Below are positions 7,301 to 7,886 of a DNA stretch of 7,886 nucleotides, piece by piece. This DNA comes from Ignavibacteriales bacterium. Its GTDB lineage: Bacteria > Bacteroidota > Ignavibacteria > Ignavibacteriales > Ignavibacteriaceae. Where the stretch lies: assembly GCA_020061995.1 (NCBI GenBank), contig JAGUXE010000119.1, positions 1 to 7,886 of the forward strand, written 5' to 3'. How positions within the stretch are numbered: position 1 is the first letter of the stretch; every line of letters starts with the position of its first letter. Made by a program: the position numbers and the translations under genes. The notes under the pieces were generated by a model. That model saw nothing but the letters and a program-made list of their open reading frames with translations. It had not been told where the DNA came from and searched no databases.

Positions 7301-7886
7301 AATATTCACACCTTGATCATGACTTCCCGATGCTGTTCCGGTACTTATATTGGTTGCACTACTCCAATTAATTCCGTTGTTCGAAGAATATCTGAATTCT
7401 ACTTTATTGTTATTTGGACTTGAAGCTATAAAAGCAGTATAGGCAGCATACACTCTATTTTCATAGGGACTGCCAACTTGCTTATCAATCCAAAGATGGT
7501 TTTTATCTAACAAATCATTAAAACCTGAAGGTGCGGGAGCAACCACATATCTGCTCCAATTTTGCCCATTATTTGTTGAGACAGCTACACCTTGTCCACC
7601 ATCATTTGTTAATCCATCAATAAAACCCAGATAGAAATAACCATTAGTACCAATTACTGAAGCCGGATCTCCGGAGTTCGATCCGAAAGGAGGGATATCA
7701 AAGCCACTCCATGATTGACTTCCGTTTAGTGTATAGTAACCACCTGTTCCATAAAGTCCTGACACAGGCCAAGAAGTTGTATTAGCTGACCCGAAAACAA
7801 TATTCATATTTAAGGGATGAATATCGATACTCATTTCAGATTGGGTTGAAGAATTATTCGGAAAAGGTCTGAAATTTGGTGAAACT
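4331..7886 (-). CDS. Large secreted Asp-box protein with T9SS sorting domain, N-terminus outside the window
   Basis: At least 1184 codons, 5'-partial. The frame continues without stop upstream of the Met at 7834 to the window edge (17 more codons, ending in STQSE before that Met), so 7834 is probably internal. Counting from that Met, five Asp-box motifs (S-x-N/D-x-G-x-x-W/F) begin at 86, 150, 211, 286 and 346, implying a sialidase/BNR-type beta-propeller over about 1-410. Ig-like modules follow at about 413-516, 518-624 and 626-734. Next is a class-I glutamine-amidotransferase-like Rossmann domain at about 735-975 (VLVVDDD, YDVIVLCAG, GKTIVEGGEVG), then a linker domain (EWKTASEINNAGF, 999-1011). 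Last is the type-A T9SS sorting domain at about 1084-1167 (NYPNPFNP, YNVLGERV, GLYFYRL, KKMLLLK). The protein should be exported and surface-anchored or released. Asp boxes alone do not prove sialidase activity, and no RIP motif is seen. Confidence 0.93.
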   Translation of the reverse strand, partial: VSPNFRPFPNNSSTQSEMSIDIHPLNMNIVFGSANTTSWPVSGLYGTGGYYTLNGSQSWSGFDIPPFGSNSGDPASVIGTNGYFYLGFIDGLTNDGGQGVAVSTNNGQNWSRYVVAPAPSGFNDLLDKNHLWIDKQVGSPYENRVYAAYTAFIASSPNNNKVEFRYSSNNGINWSSATNISTGTASGSHDQGVNIATGPNGEVYAAWAVYDQFSTGTYGEDAMGFNMSTNGGQTWGTAKRVYAAPNFGVRTNPSAPNPVRLASFPSMAVDRSNGSRSGTIYMSWPQIGVTPAGSDMDIVLIKSTNNGATWTSPVRVNDDALNNGKRQYFNWMTVDAATGHVYLVFYDQRNTSSDSAEVYMARSIDGGLTFENFKVSDARFKPKPISGLAGGYHGDYIGVTALNNNVYPFWTDDRTGNYQGWSAKVTFGPNIIHNPLGNTENLNGPYLVTAKFNSNLPLVNSSVKVYWGRGESGQISDSLLMTSVTSDSFYANIPGNGVAATYNYYISATDETGGNSKFPPGAPSEYISFTASPDQTAPIVTHTAIANQYRETWPASVNAVVTDNIGVDSVKVLYKLNFNGAENSFLLNNSSGSTYSGLFNNDTASIQLGDTLYYKIIAKDASIAGNYGYSPQTGFHSFIFIPDTVFPVVSHVPLNNQSRLRWPATIKSTVTDNMGVRSVEVEYSVNNGGIVGSFPLVNQGNNSYQGLFNLDTTQIFVGDTVKYRIKAIDNSTSYNTTFIPVVGYNSFAIISTLGIVLVVDDDVTLEYRSSLEKAGAPDLLTPLGASASLFTTTLNEAGYLAEQVTFATLDTTVLQSYDVIVLCAGVKTTAIFDNAAKRAAIVGFAKAGGKTIVEGGEVGYLYRQQTTERDKQFRWHTLFDSSWVSDASSGLIKKRIAEHEIFTTPYAIPDNIALTGTGYGIRDVMRIMPNRSGIFKLGSWSTHPDTAGIFAYSPTNDPYSITNMHLTFSVGSITNTTIASNLISNVLRLIMLSGSVIPVELTSFDIMTQNNSVTLEWKTASEINNAGFTVERKNSVNEPSFQSIGFIEGKGTTVQTQVYRFSDSGLKEGKYIYRLKQNDFDGKVSYSKEIEVDIVTPLTFSLSQNYPNPFNPATLIKFSIPSEGLVNLSIYNVLGERVSTLINEVRKSGIYEYNFSANGLSSGLYFYRLEAGNNISIKKMLLLK
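5633..6598 (-). repeat. Three tandem Ig-like domain repeats within the secreted protein
   Basis: The second and third copies are clearly homologous at protein level: TWPASVNAVVTDNIGV against RWPATIKSTVTDNMGV, YSGLFNNDTASIQLGDTLYY against YQGLFNLDTTQIFVGDTVKY. The first (from about 6598) shares only the fold-like pattern, with YNYYISATDETGG aligning to YYKIIAKDASI. These are probably spacer modules between the propeller and the amidotransferase-like domain. Confidence 0.7.

Noticed and set aside
7102..7302. Minus-strand ORF of 66 codons
   Set aside because: An alternative frame inside the Asp-box propeller, whose own frame carries the conserved motifs; shadow frame.
4331..7886. Calling the large protein an active exo-alpha-sialidase
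   Set aside because: Asp boxes occur in many non-sialidase propellers; no RIP motif or arginine triad could be identified, and the N-terminus is missing.

Overview
This low-GC window has every gene on the minus strand, so transcription runs from high to low coordinates. The right half is one very large exported protein. It ends in a type IX secretion (T9SS) type-A sorting domain with the motif NYPNPFNP, preceded by an EWKTASEINNAGF-type linker domain. That combination points to the Bacteroidota/Chlorobi group, most like Ignavibacteria or relatives; this is inferred from sequence style, not from a database match.

Layout in the direction of transcription. (1) 7886-4331: a secreted multidomain protein with five Asp-box (BNR) repeats, three Ig-like modules, a glutamine-amidotransferase-like fold, a linker domain and the T9SS signal. 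Its reading frame stays open to the window edge, so the true N-terminus lies outside. (2) A strong symmetric terminator at 4254-4285. (3) Two paralogous NarL/LuxR-type response regulators, 3997-3305 and 2976-2287, separated by about 330 bases rich in inverted repeats. No histidine kinase is present. (4) A small lipoprotein, 2220-1879, 66 bases downstream of the second regulator. (5) A 64-codon ORF of unknown function whose stop overlaps the next start as ATGA. (6) A cobalamin-binding-domain radical SAM protein, 1541-54.

The most interesting signal is the regulator pair. The upstream copy keeps the phospho-acceptor aspartate (D56). The downstream copy has glutamate there (E56), one base change away and often phosphomimetic. 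Both copies also carry Asp in place of the switch Thr/Ser and GLRSQ in place of the usual MPxxxG. They look like a diverged tandem duplication in which one copy may have lost phosphorylation control. Regulator 2 and the lipoprotein may share a transcript. The 64-codon ORF and the radical SAM gene look translationally coupled. No functional link between the radical SAM enzyme, the regulators and the secreted protein can be shown from the sequence alone.

No tRNA, rRNA, CRISPR array, insertion sequence, phage gene or recognisable defence system was seen.
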